Source: Holophaga sp. (GTDB lineage Bacteria; Acidobacteriota; Holophagae; Holophagales; Holophagaceae). Taken from it: 24,809 nucleotides of DNA. Within the stretch, counting starts at the first letter, position 1; each line of letters opens with the position of its first letter. The notes below the pieces were generated by a model that saw only the letters and a program-made list of their open reading frames with translations, was not told the origin of the DNA and did no database searches. The stretch is from contig JARLGP010000040.1 in NCBI GenBank assembly GCA_031292735.1, positions 1 to 24,809 of the forward strand. Reading direction: 5' to 3'. The position numbers and the translations under genes are program-made. Below, piece by piece: positions 7,121 through 14,819 of the stretch.

Positions 7121-8467
7121 ATGACACAGACCAGATCGGTTCCCATCGAAGAAGCCCCCTTCCGGTTCTTCCATTTCCACGTGGCGTTCAGTGCCTGCGG
7201 CGGCGAAGTCGCCGACGGATTCGAGCTGGGCATCATCGGCATCGCCCTGAGCATGGCGGCCGGCCCGCTGCACCTGAGCGCGCTCTGGATGGGCATTCTG
7301 GGCGCCGCGGCCATGGTCGGTCTGTTCATCGGCAGCATCCTGACCGGGTCCCTCGTGGACCGCTACGGCCGTTATTACATCTATGGCTACAACATGCTGT
7401 TCATGGCGATCATCTCCGGCTGCCAATTTTTCGCCACCAACGCGTGGGAGCTCCTCATCCTGCGCCTGCTGCTGGGCACGGTGCTTGGAACGGATTGGGT
7501 CGTCGCCAAGGCCGTGGTGGTCGAGTTCACGCCCACCAAATACCGCGGCAAGGTCGGCAGCAGCCTGGCCTTGACCTGGACCTTCGGCTACGCCTTTTCC
7601 TACGTGGTCGGGTTCCTGCTGCGCAACACGGGCCCGGAGGCCTGGCATTACATGCTGGCCGTGAGTTCCATTCCCGCCGCCTGCATCTTCCTGTTCCGGT
7701 TCGGCATCCCCGAATCGCCCCTGTGGCTCATGAAGCAGGGACGGACCGAGGAAGCCAGGAGCATCGTGCTGCGCAAACTGGGGCCCAATTTTTCCTTGCC
7801 CGCGGGCGTCAGCAAGCTGGCCAAGGTCGGCGGCGAGTGGGCCGAGCTATTCTCCCGCAAGTGGATCAAGGCTTCCGTCACCTGCGCGCTCTACTACGTC
7901 AGCCTGATCGCCCCGCTCTATGCCATGGCCACCTACCTGCCCATCAACATGAAGGCGCTCCACGTCACCAACCCGCTTTCCGCGGGCCTCTACTACAACC
8001 TGTTCCTGATGATCGGCGCCGTCATCGGCCTGTTCCTGGTGGACAAGATGTCCCGCCGGCTGTTCCTGCTCGGTACCTGCTACGCAGGCGCCGTCTTCAC
8101 CTCCCTGCTGGTCTTCCATTTCCTTTCGTCGACCGGGGTGATCATCGTGTCCGGGCTCACGGCCCTGGTGTGCATGATGGCCAACAACCTGCCCACCATC
8201 TACCTGCCGGAACTGTTTCCCACCGCGCTGCGGGGCCGCGGGATCGCCCTGGGGGTCGCCTCGGGCCGGTTCGCCGGCACCGCCAGCACCTTCCTGATGC
8301 CCCTGGTGATCCGCCATTACGGGATCAGTGTCGGCATGGGACTGTGCGTGGCCGTGCTGCTGGTGTGCGGGATCGGCTGTCACCTCTGGGCTCCGGAGAC
8401 CCGGAACGTGCGTCTCTCCGCCATCGGCGAGGGCGATGCCGACGCCTACGCCACGCGGCACGCCTGA
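7121..8467 (+). CDS. MFS transporter, sugar-porter/NiaP-like branch
   Basis: This is a 448-residue major-facilitator permease with about 12 membrane helices. Motif A after helix 2 reads GSLVDRYGRYYIYG. The central cytoplasmic linker PESPLWLMKQGRTEEA, and PELFPTALRGRGIALGV before the last helices, are typical of the sugar-porter group (PF00083). That group also contains nicotinate (NiaP), organic-cation and aromatic-acid importers. An acidic residue in the first helix (SACGGEVADGFELGIIG) suggests proton or charged-substrate handling. The ATG at 7121 has a GGAGAG ribosome site; the in-frame extension up to 6992 would run through the leader hairpins and is rejected. Divergent LysR and neighbouring dehydrogenase genes suggest that it imports the substrate of that pathway, but the substrate is not identified. 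Confidence 0.88.
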   Translation: MTQTRSVPIEEAPFRFFHFHVAFSACGGEVADGFELGIIGIALSMAAGPLHLSALWMGILGAAAMVGLFIGSILTGSLVDRYGRYYIYGYNMLFMAIISGCQFFATNAWELLILRLLLGTVLGTDWVVAKAVVVEFTPTKYRGKVGSSLALTWTFGYAFSYVVGFLLRNTGPEAWHYMLAVSSIPAACIFLFRFGIPESPLWLMKQGRTEEARSIVLRKLGPNFSLPAGVSKLAKVGGEWAELFSRKWIKASVTCALYYVSLIAPLYAMATYLPINMKALHVTNPLSAGLYYNLFLMIGAVIGLFLVDKMSRRLFLLGTCYAGAVFTSLLVFHFLSSTGVIIVSGLTALVCMMANNLPTIYLPELFPTALRGRGIALGVASGRFAGTASTFLMPLVIRHYGISVGMGLCVAVLLVCGIGCHLWAPETRNVRLSAIGEGDADAYATRHA

Positions 8468-8579
8468 ACCAGCGAAGGCCACCTTCTCTGGCTGGCCAAG
8501 GGCTTTCCGTCGAGCCGGTTTCTCCCTACGGCATTCGATGGACGCATCCAGGTGCCGGAATAGCAAAACGCTGACCATC

Positions 8580-8597
8580 CCCTGGCCTGGGCCAGGG
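8580..8597. terminator. Hairpin between convergent MFS and histidine-kinase genes; possible bidirectional terminator
   Basis: CCCTGGC (8580-8586) and GCCAGGG (8591-8597) form a perfect 7-bp GC-rich stem with a CTGG loop, in the 154-bp gap between two convergent genes. There is no T-run on either side, so it would be an atypical terminator or an RNA 3'-end stabiliser. The rest of the gap shows nothing else. Confidence 0.4.
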
Positions 8598-8621
8598 ATC
8601 CTGGATTGCGGACGGTTCCGG

Positions 8622-10664
8622 CTACTGCGAACGGCCCGCGAGCGGCAATCTGACGATGAACGTCGCCCCTTTCCCTTCTTCGCTTTTTACGGAGATCATG
8701 CCGTCATGTTGCTTAACGATGACCGCATAGGCGATGGCGAGCCCCTGCCCGGTGCCTTTGCCCAAGGGCTTGGTGGTGAAGAAAGGGTCGAAAATCCTGG
8801 ATCGGATTCCCGACGCGATCCCGGGGCCTGAATCCTCCACCTGGATTTCCACGAATCCTTCCGAGGCCCGCGTGCGAATCCGGATCAAGCCCAGTTTCCC
8901 GGTTCCGCCCCTACGATGATCTGAAATCGCGTGTGCGGCGTTGATGATGAGGTTGAGGATCACCTGGTTGAACGCGTCCGCGAAGCAAGGTACGTTCGGC
9001 AGATCCGGGTCAAGCTCCATAGCCATCTCGGCCACGTATTTCCACTCGCTCCTGCAAACCAGGGCTGTGCTTTCGATGGCCCGGTTGAGGTCCAATGGCA
9101 TCTTGGTGGCGCTGCTGGGGTGGCTGAATTCCTTCATGGCGCCGACAATCTTGGAAACGCGACCCACGCCTTCCAGGCACTGGCTGATGGCATTGGGAAT
9201 CTCTTCTTGGAGGAATGCGAGATCGGCGGTATTCAATGCCGTCCGCAACACGCGGATGAGAGGCCCGGTAGGGGCGTTTGTGCTGCCCGCGGCTTCGGTG
9301 ACTTCTAGCAACTCCATAAAGGGGGGCATCAGGCCCAGGATGGCGTGGAAGGAATCTCGCAAGAAGATGGCGTTGTCGCCAATATACTGGGTGGGCGTGT
9401 TGATTTCGTGGGCGATGCCGGCGGCCAGTTGGCCGATCGATTCCAATTTCTGCGACTGCTGGAACTGCAGTTCCATTCGTTTCTGGTCGGTCGTGTCCAA
9501 GTGCATCAGGACGAGAAATAACCTATCCGCCGAAAGGAATCGTGTCATCTCCACGGTGAACCATTGGCACTGCTCTTCCTGGCCAAAGGCGTATTCCATC
9601 CGGCTGGGTTCCTTCGTGCCATCCATGATCTCAAGCAGTTCCATGGCGATCCGGTCGAGTTGCTCCGTTCCGCCCTGGAACCTAGCGCATACCGCCCGGT
9701 AGTCTTGTCCGGGCTTTGCCTCGAAGATAAGTCGATTGGTAGGGTTGCCAAATTTCGCCCATTTCTCGTTGGTGGCCAGGATGGTTCCCGCACCATCCAG
9801 AATCGCAATATAGGCAGGCAAGGCATCGAGGGTGGTGGCCAACAGTTGTTTGGTTTGAATGAGTTGTTCCGAGCGCTGGACCACCTGCTCTTCCAGGTGT
9901 TCCTGATATACCAGGAGCTGGGCGTCGCGGTCGTGCAGGCCCTTGTTGAGGGACGCCAGTTCTTCAAGGAACCGTTCCCGTTCGAGGCCCAGGTTCTGCA
10001 GATGATTGGCGTGGTCTTTCAATTCCTTGGTCTTGGCATTGAAGGACTCAGCCAGGAAGCCGATCTCATCCTGGGCGTGGACCACCACCGGCAGGAAAGC
10101 CTTGGTCTTCGAATTGGCGACAATGCCTTCAAGCATGCTTTCAAGCGGGCGGATGACCAAGCGCCGCTGGATGATGCTGTAAAGCAAGACCACCGTCGCG
10201 AGGCTAAGGATCATCGTCGCGGCCAGGGCAACCAATTCGGTTCGGATCTTTCCCACGATGACTTTCCGGTTGAGGCTGACCACGGCTTCACCGATCTTGA
10301 CGTCTGGATTTCCCGGAGCCGCGATGGCAATGGTCCGGACCACTTCACTCTGCCGGGTAAGGGCCGGTGCCACAGGAGGGGTCTCCCGGTTCCCCTCGCC
10401 GGTAATGGTGATCGCCAGAACTTCGGGATCCTGGAGAATGGCCTCGCGCAACTTGTCGACCTGGTCGTCATCCATATCCCAGAGAGGTTTCTGGAGCGCG
10501 ATGGATAGCACCAAGGCGGTCCGGTCCGCCTTGCTCTCCAGGTTGGCGGACAGCCTGGAATACTGCGTATAGGCTATGGAAGCCCCGGCAAAGAGGAACA
10601 CGCCCACAAGGAACGGCACCAGCCAGGCCAGGAATTTCCGACTCAATCGTTGTCTGGTCCGCAA
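8622..10664 (-). CDS. Membrane-bound sensor histidine kinase with HAMP, coiled-coil and PAS-like domains
   Basis: The 680-residue kinase has a first membrane helix at about residues 12-31 and a periplasmic sensor domain at 32-143. A second helix follows (about 144-165), then a HAMP linker (about 166-220), a coiled coil (about 220-275) and a PAS-like domain (about 276-395). The H-box GIAHEINTPTQYIGDN carries phospho-acceptor His419, and the ATPase part has N571/N575 (N-box), DSGPGI (611-616), DPFFTTKPLGKGTGQGLAI and a final GATFIVRLPL. The start is uncertain: the TTG at 10664 touches a GGGGGGGAGG tract that would be its ribosome site at zero spacing. No response regulator lies next to it, but a periplasmic binding-protein gene is 150 bp upstream on the same strand. 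The pair probably senses a solute. Confidence 0.92.
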   Translation of the reverse strand: MRTRQRLSRKFLAWLVPFLVGVFLFAGASIAYTQYSRLSANLESKADRTALVLSIALQKPLWDMDDDQVDKLREAILQDPEVLAITITGEGNRETPPVAPALTRQSEVVRTIAIAAPGNPDVKIGEAVVSLNRKVIVGKIRTELVALAATMILSLATVVLLYSIIQRRLVIRPLESMLEGIVANSKTKAFLPVVVHAQDEIGFLAESFNAKTKELKDHANHLQNLGLERERFLEELASLNKGLHDRDAQLLVYQEHLEEQVVQRSEQLIQTKQLLATTLDALPAYIAILDGAGTILATNEKWAKFGNPTNRLIFEAKPGQDYRAVCARFQGGTEQLDRIAMELLEIMDGTKEPSRMEYAFGQEEQCQWFTVEMTRFLSADRLFLVLMHLDTTDQKRMELQFQQSQKLESIGQLAAGIAHEINTPTQYIGDNAIFLRDSFHAILGLMPPFMELLEVTEAAGSTNAPTGPLIRVLRTALNTADLAFLQEEIPNAISQCLEGVGRVSKIVGAMKEFSHPSSATKMPLDLNRAIESTALVCRSEWKYVAEMAMELDPDLPNVPCFADAFNQVILNLIINAAHAISDHRRGGTGKLGLIRIRTRASEGFVEIQVEDSGPGIASGIRSRIFDPFFTTKPLGKGTGQGLAIAYAVIVKQHDGMISVKSEEGKGATFIVRLPLAGRSQ

Positions 10665-10814
10665 CCTCCCCCCCTTTTGCCGGAATGCTCGAAGCGCGAA
10701 GGACCGGCTGCTGGTCGGGAAGGGTTGGGCGCGCCCCAGGTTCCATAAGTTTCATCGGGAGATCGGAGTGACAGGTTGAGCGTTGGAAACAGCAATTACC
10801 GGCAGCTTTTCCGA

Positions 10815-11675
10815 TCACCTCGGCCCGGAGCCGGCGGCGGCCTGCTCGGAAACCGTATTGGCCATTTGCGTGTAATTGTAGGTCTGATACGTGGCGTCTA
10901 TGGCCTTGTTGATGCGTTCCACCAGCTTCGGATCCAGTTTCCGCGACATCGCCGCGAAAGTGACCTCGTCCTTATCGGAACCCGGAAAGGGAATGACTTT
11001 CACCTCCCGGGTCCGGTGCTCGAGGGCGACGTAATACAGGAGCACGTCCGGAAAGGTGAAGTAGATGCCCCAAAGCCGAGAGGCCAGCAGTTTCCGGACG
11101 TTCTGTGGCGCTGCCTCCTGGCCGAAGACTTCCTCCAGCCGGAGGCTTCTCCGGTTTTCCTGGAAGAACGGAGCGAGATAGCCGTCCCTGATCATCCCGA
11201 TCTTTTTTCCTTTGACGTCGTCCAGGTCCTTGATGCGTTCGAGCGGATCCTTCGCCAAGACCACGACGCCTTGCCGGCCCCACATGATCGGATGCCGCGA
11301 GAAAAGGAAGGTCTTCTCCCGCTCGGGCGTCCTGGACAGGTGCTGGACCGCATCCGCCTCGCCGTTCTCTACCATGGTCAACGCCCTTGAGAACGGGACC
11401 GGACCTATCCAGCGGATCTCGAGGTCGGCCTTGGGCGCGATGTAGTTCTCCCAGACCTCCACGATCGCCCCCTTGGGCGCGGAAGCGGTCGCGCCCAGCC
11501 GGTCGACGATGAGATTCGGTGGATAGGGCCAGTAGGCGATCCGGAAAACCACCTTGGCGCCCAGGGAGGGAGCCAGGCACGCGGCGGCGACCATGGCGAG
11601 GATGCGCCTGCGGAGTCCTCTGCCGTCAAAGTGCGGCAAGACATGAGTCGTTAGGGAAGGGTGGGTGGATCTCAT
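10815..11675 (-). CDS. Solitary periplasmic solute-binding protein, family 3 (amino-acid type)
   Basis: The protein is about 286 residues long. A basic stretch GRGLRRRILAMVAAACLAPSLGA forms a secretion signal, and the mature part has the two-lobed family-3 fold (PF00497). It shows RIAYWPYPPN at the first strand, GEADAVQHLSRTPEREKTFLFSRHPI, a lobe hinge near KDLDDVKGKKIGMIRDGY, and KLVERINKAIDATYQTYNYTQM at the end. I start at ATG 11675; a GTG at 11738 is in frame but adds a long hydrophilic lead. It stands between a DUF4105 gene and a sensor kinase on the same strand, with no permease or ATPase gene in the group. It may therefore deliver ligand to the kinase rather than serve transport. Function is inferred from position only. 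Confidence 0.82.
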   Translation of the reverse strand: MRSTHPSLTTHVLPHFDGRGLRRRILAMVAAACLAPSLGAKVVFRIAYWPYPPNLIVDRLGATASAPKGAIVEVWENYIAPKADLEIRWIGPVPFSRALTMVENGEADAVQHLSRTPEREKTFLFSRHPIMWGRQGVVVLAKDPLERIKDLDDVKGKKIGMIRDGYLAPFFQENRRSLRLEEVFGQEAAPQNVRKLLASRLWGIYFTFPDVLLYYVALEHRTREVKVIPFPGSDKDEVTFAAMSRKLDPKLVERINKAIDATYQTYNYTQMANTVSEQAAAGSGPR

Positions 11676-11786
11676 GGTGAAGGATAGGGTGAATCCGGTG
11701 AGCCTGACAGGGTTTAGGGGTTTGGTATCCTCCCCCACGCAACACTCGGTACCGGCTGCTGGCCAGCTTTGAACAGGACCTTGGCC

Positions 11787-12794
11787 CTAGTACGGGCCGA
11801 TGAAGGCACCCGTGCCCGCCCGGATCCGCGTGCTGAAGGCGGGGTCCTGGTTCGCGACCATGGCCCGGTCATTGATGACGGCGCGCTTCCGGAGCTGGTC
11901 AAAGGGAAGGTCGTGGCTGATGAATCCGCTGCTGTAGAGGAGTTCGTCCAGATGGCCGCTGGCGATGAGCTTCCAGCTCCACGGCAGCCGGTTCGTGTGG
12001 GTGCGGATGGGGCCGATCATGGCCGTCGTGCAATTGTCCGTGAGGGCGTCATACCACTCCGGGTGGGCCGCAAGACCGTTGATGCGGGCCAGGTAGTCCA
12101 TGAGGACCTGCCTGGCTCCATCGGGCGGAACATCCAGATGGTAAAGACGGACCACCTCCTTGCGGTAGTTGGTGCGGAGACAGATCACATCTCTTTCATC
12201 CGCCACAACGATGTAAAGCTCGTATTCTCGAAAAAAGCCGCGGATGGCTGAGTAGCTTTGTCCCCACTGCTTGCGGGTCTCGATGGAAAAGGCCAAGTGG
12301 CCTTCTTTCCCGAAATCGAAGGAAATGATCACGTGCGCGATGTGCCGCGGGCCCCATGAGACCAGGAACAGGTCCATGCCCTGCACCTGGTCGAGATCAT
12401 ACGTGCGATCCTCGAAACGGGCGTCGTAATCGAACTCGGACCGGTAAACGCACGTGCGGACGTCGTGCACAAGCAGGCGGCCGTCCTGGATCATGGCCGT
12501 TGGGGTCCTCGCCACATCGGGCATCCAGTTCCGGTTGTTGGAAGGTCGCAGGGCGGCGAAGGCGGCGAACCCGGCCAGGAAGGCGACCAGGAAAATCGCA
12601 CCGCCCTGCTTCCGGGGAAGCCAGGCGAGGGCCACCAGGAGGGCCAGCGGAACCGCGGCGCCAAGCCCAATCGCCAGCCACCGGGGCGGGGGAAGCCGCA
12701 GCGCCATGGCCATCCCCATCCAGAGCGCGCAGGGGAGCGCGACCAGGATGCGCAGCAGCCGGCCAAGAGGAGATTCCGAAGGAGGCAATGACAT
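11787..12794 (-). CDS. DUF4105 (Lnb N-terminal-like) membrane-anchored periplasmic protein
   Basis: The 335-residue protein has three N-terminal membrane helices (about residues 12-32, 38-58 and 65-82) and then a large domain of the DUF4105 family (PF13387). Its visible landmarks are NWMPDVARTP (89-98), VHDVRTCVYRSEFDYDARFE, GPRHIAHVIISFDF (148-161) and ALTDNCTTAMIG (250-261). His151/His154 and Cys255 are the likely catalytic pair of this NlpC/P60-like fold. The family includes Lnb of Bdellovibrio, a lipoprotein N-acyltransferase, but most members are uncharacterised. The ATG at 12794 has no ribosome site and sits right beside a TATAAT, so the mRNA may be leaderless. It heads a minus-strand group with the binding protein and the kinase. 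Family assignment is good; a transferase role is only a possibility. Confidence 0.85.
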   Translation of the reverse strand: MSLPPSESPLGRLLRILVALPCALWMGMAMALRLPPPRWLAIGLGAAVPLALLVALAWLPRKQGGAIFLVAFLAGFAAFAALRPSNNRNWMPDVARTPTAMIQDGRLLVHDVRTCVYRSEFDYDARFEDRTYDLDQVQGMDLFLVSWGPRHIAHVIISFDFGKEGHLAFSIETRKQWGQSYSAIRGFFREYELYIVVADERDVICLRTNYRKEVVRLYHLDVPPDGARQVLMDYLARINGLAAHPEWYDALTDNCTTAMIGPIRTHTNRLPWSWKLIASGHLDELLYSSGFISHDLPFDQLRKRAVINDRAMVANQDPAFSTRIRAGTGAFIGPY

Positions 12795-12796
12795 AA

Positions 12797-12825
12797 ATTA
12801 TAATAAGTTATAATTGGCCTGTCTC
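12797..12825 (-). promoter_or_regulatory. Promoter at the DUF4105 start, overlapping an inverted repeat
   Basis: On the minus strand, GAGACA (12825-12820) and TATAAT (12802-12797) are 17 bp apart, which would start transcription at about the ATG of the DUF4105 gene. The -10 lies inside ATTATAA-TAAG-TTATAAT (12797-12814), a perfect 7-bp inverted repeat that could be an operator. Found by eye. Confidence 0.4.
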
Positions 12826-13053
12826 AGTCTGGAATTATCGGATCCCTGGCATGGGCAGGCACCAAGGTGCTTGACCGGACCGCCACCATCGTTTTTTTTC
12901 GAATCCAGTCGGGGGTCAACGGGGCGATCGGGTCCGAGTTCCGGTCCAGCAGCCTCCTAGCCCCTTGCCTGGAGGCTTGGGAATGGCTAAAGTAGAATTA
13001 ATTTCCATTCCAACAGGCAACCAGTCCTTCCTTGGGAACTGAAAAAGGAAATC

Positions 13054-13221
13054 ATGACGACAATCAGTCCTGTGCAGCGGAACGGCCTGGGGCGCGGATT
13101 CATGCTCCCGGAGGCGGTGGGGGCCCTGAGCTGCATGTGCCTCCAGGCCGCGGACAGCCGGGTGGCGCCCGAAATCTTCCCGGGCCTGATCCGACGGGTT
13201 TGGTTCGAAACGAAGTGCTGA
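13054..13221 (+). CDS. Small ORF of 55 residues upstream of the amino-acid transporter operon
   Basis: An ATG at 13054 is preceded by AAAAAGGAAATC, a good ribosome site. The frame runs 55 codons to a TGA at 13219-13221, 34 bp before the binding-protein gene. Third codon positions are GC-rich, as in real genes here. The product contains GRGFMLPEAVGALSCMCLQ and ends in RRVWFETKC; it has three cysteines and no obvious signal peptide. I do not recognise it. It could be a leader peptide, a small regulatory protein or a chance frame. The upstream interval 12826-13053 holds a GGCACC/GGTGC small hairpin and an eight-T run but no clear gene. Confidence 0.45.
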   Translation: MTTISPVQRNGLGRGFMLPEAVGALSCMCLQAADSRVAPEIFPGLIRRVWFETKC

Positions 13222-13255
13222 ACGACCTCAACAATCCTAACCTGGAGGAGCTTCT

Positions 13256-14026
13256 ATGAAAAAACTGTGGTTGTTGGCCGCCCTGGTGGCCTTTTCTCTG
13301 CAGGCGTTCGTGCTGGATGCCCAGACCCTCAAGCTCGGCACCGACCCCACCTTCGCCCCTTACGAAACCAAGTCGCCCTCTGGCGAGATCGTCGGCTTTG
13401 AGATCGATATCGCCAAGGCCATCTGCCAAAAGATGGGCGTCAAGCCGGTGTGGGTGGAGAACGACTTCGACAGCATCATCCCGGCCCTCCAGGCCAAGAA
13501 GTTCGATGTCATCGTCTCGGGCATGGCGGTGAACGAAAAGCGCAAGCAGCAGGTCAGCTTCACCGACAAGGTGTTCCATACCCCCGCCGGCATGGTGGTC
13601 CGGAAGGGCAGCGGCCTGAAGACCCTCCCCGAATCCCTCAAAGGCAAGAGCGTGGGGATGCAGCAGGGCACCATCTTCGAACAGTACGCCAGGAAGTACT
13701 ATGCCCCCCGCGGCGTGACCGTGACCCCCTACAAGACCCCCGATCTGTACCGGGCCGACCTGATGGCCGGCCGGCTGGACGCCGTGATGGACGACATGGT
13801 GGTGCTGCAGACGAACATCCTCTCCAAGCCCGAGGGCAAGGACTACGAGTTGGCCAAGCCGACCTTGCGCGACGAGATCTTCGGCGTCGGCGCCTCCTTC
13901 GGGTTGCGCAAGGGTGACACGGCCCTGCTGCAGAAGCTGAACAAGGCCCTGGCCCAGATCCGCAAGGACGGCACCTACGCCAAGATCGCCAAGAAATACT
14001 TCACCTTCGATCCCTACGGCGATTGA
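13256..14026 (+). CDS. Polar amino-acid ABC transporter, periplasmic binding protein (HisJ/ArgT/FliY type)
   Basis: The 256-residue protein begins with a signal peptide (KKLWLLAALVAFSLQAFVLDA). A family-3 binding domain follows: KLGTDPTFAPYETKSPSGEI, VGFEIDIAKAICQKMG, NDFDSIIPALQAKKFDVIVSGM, and LRKGDTALLQKLNKALAQIRKDGTYAKIAKKYF at the end. These match the arginine/lysine/histidine/glutamine-binding group. The ATG at 13256 has GGAGGAGCTTCT just upstream. It is the first gene of a transport operon and is separated from the permeases by a strong hairpin, which may raise its level relative to them. The exact amino acid, or possibly an N-acyl derivative in view of the M20 gene downstream, is not known. 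Confidence 0.92.
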   Translation: MKKLWLLAALVAFSLQAFVLDAQTLKLGTDPTFAPYETKSPSGEIVGFEIDIAKAICQKMGVKPVWVENDFDSIIPALQAKKFDVIVSGMAVNEKRKQQVSFTDKVFHTPAGMVVRKGSGLKTLPESLKGKSVGMQQGTIFEQYARKYYAPRGVTVTPYKTPDLYRADLMAGRLDAVMDDMVVLQTNILSKPEGKDYELAKPTLRDEIFGVGASFGLRKGDTALLQKLNKALAQIRKDGTYAKIAKKYFTFDPYGD

Positions 14027-14052
14027 GATCGGCCTTTTCTCATGATCCCGCT

Positions 14053-14093
14053 GGGCCGTCCGGGGCGTATGCGGGCCACGCTCCGGACGGCCC
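14053..14093 (+). repeat. Strong intercistronic hairpin between binding-protein and permease genes
   Basis: GGGCCGTCCGG (14053-14063) and CCGGACGGCCC (14083-14093) are perfectly complementary. The pairing continues through a G-U (64/82) and GCGT/ACGC (65-68/78-81), giving a 16-bp stem around a 9-nt loop. No T-run follows. Such stems protect the upstream message from 3' exonucleases and allow more binding protein than permease. It may also work as a partial terminator. Confidence 0.65.
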
Positions 14094-14120
14094 CGCTGCC
14101 GCTGCTCCCCAAATGGTGCC

Positions 14121-14819
14121 ATGACGTTGTTGTCCCTTGAAGGCTATAGCCAACTGATCCTGGCGGGCACCTGGGTGACCCTGAAGATCTCCTTCCTGTC
14201 CCTGGTGCTCTCGTTCGCCATCGGTCTGGCGGGCGCCCTGGCCAAGCTGTCCGCCAACCCCGTCCTGGCCTGGGCCGCGGGTCTGTACACCACCCTGATC
14301 CGGGGCATCCCGGCCCTGGTCCTGATGCTGCTTCTCTACTTCAGCGTCCAGATGGGCCTGAACCGGGTGACCGAGAACTTCGGCCTGCACCAGATCGACA
14401 TCGATCCGGTCTCGGCGGCGGTCATGGTCATCGGGTTCATCTACGGCGCCTACTTCACCGAGACCTTCCGGGGCGCCTACCTGGCGGTGCCGCGGGGCCA
14501 GATGGAGGCGGCCCTGTCCATCGGCATGCCCTGGTTCCGCGCCTTCCGGCGCATCCAGTTCCCGCAGATGATGCGCTTCGCCCTGCCCGGGGTGACCAAC
14601 AACTGGCTGGTGCTGGTCAAGACGGCCGGGCTGGTGTCCCTCCTGGGGATCAACGACATGGTCAAGGCCGCCCGCCAGGCCGGGAACGCCACCATGCGCG
14701 AGTTCTTCTTCTACGGCGTGGTGGCGGCGATCTTCCTGGCCATCACCTCCGTGTCCCAGGTCCTGCTGCAGTACCTGGAACGCCGCTTCTCCGTGGGCGT
14801 CCGGGAGGCGCGGCTGTGA
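14121..14819 (+). CDS. Polar amino-acid ABC transporter permease 1 (HisQ-like)
   Basis: The 232-residue inner-membrane protein has about five helices and belongs to the HisQ/ArtQ/GlnP family. The EAA-loop region that contacts the ATPase reads GAYLAVPRGQMEAALSIGMP, continuing WFRAFRRIQFPQ (about residues 117-148). The N-terminus GYSQLILAGTWVTLKISFLSL is typical. The ATG at 14121 follows a weak upstream site after the hairpin. Its stop codon overlaps the GTG of the second permease, so the two permeases are coupled and presumably form a heterodimer. Confidence 0.92.
   Translation: MTLLSLEGYSQLILAGTWVTLKISFLSLVLSFAIGLAGALAKLSANPVLAWAAGLYTTLIRGIPALVLMLLLYFSVQMGLNRVTENFGLHQIDIDPVSAAVMVIGFIYGAYFTETFRGAYLAVPRGQMEAALSIGMPWFRAFRRIQFPQMMRFALPGVTNNWLVLVKTAGLVSLLGINDMVKAARQAGNATMREFFFYGVVAAIFLAITSVSQVLLQYLERRFSVGVREARL

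Noticed and set aside
12866..12898. Intrinsic terminator with an eight-T run before the transporter operon
   Set aside because: The nearest hairpin ends about 14-20 nt before the T-run and no plus-strand gene lies upstream to be terminated.
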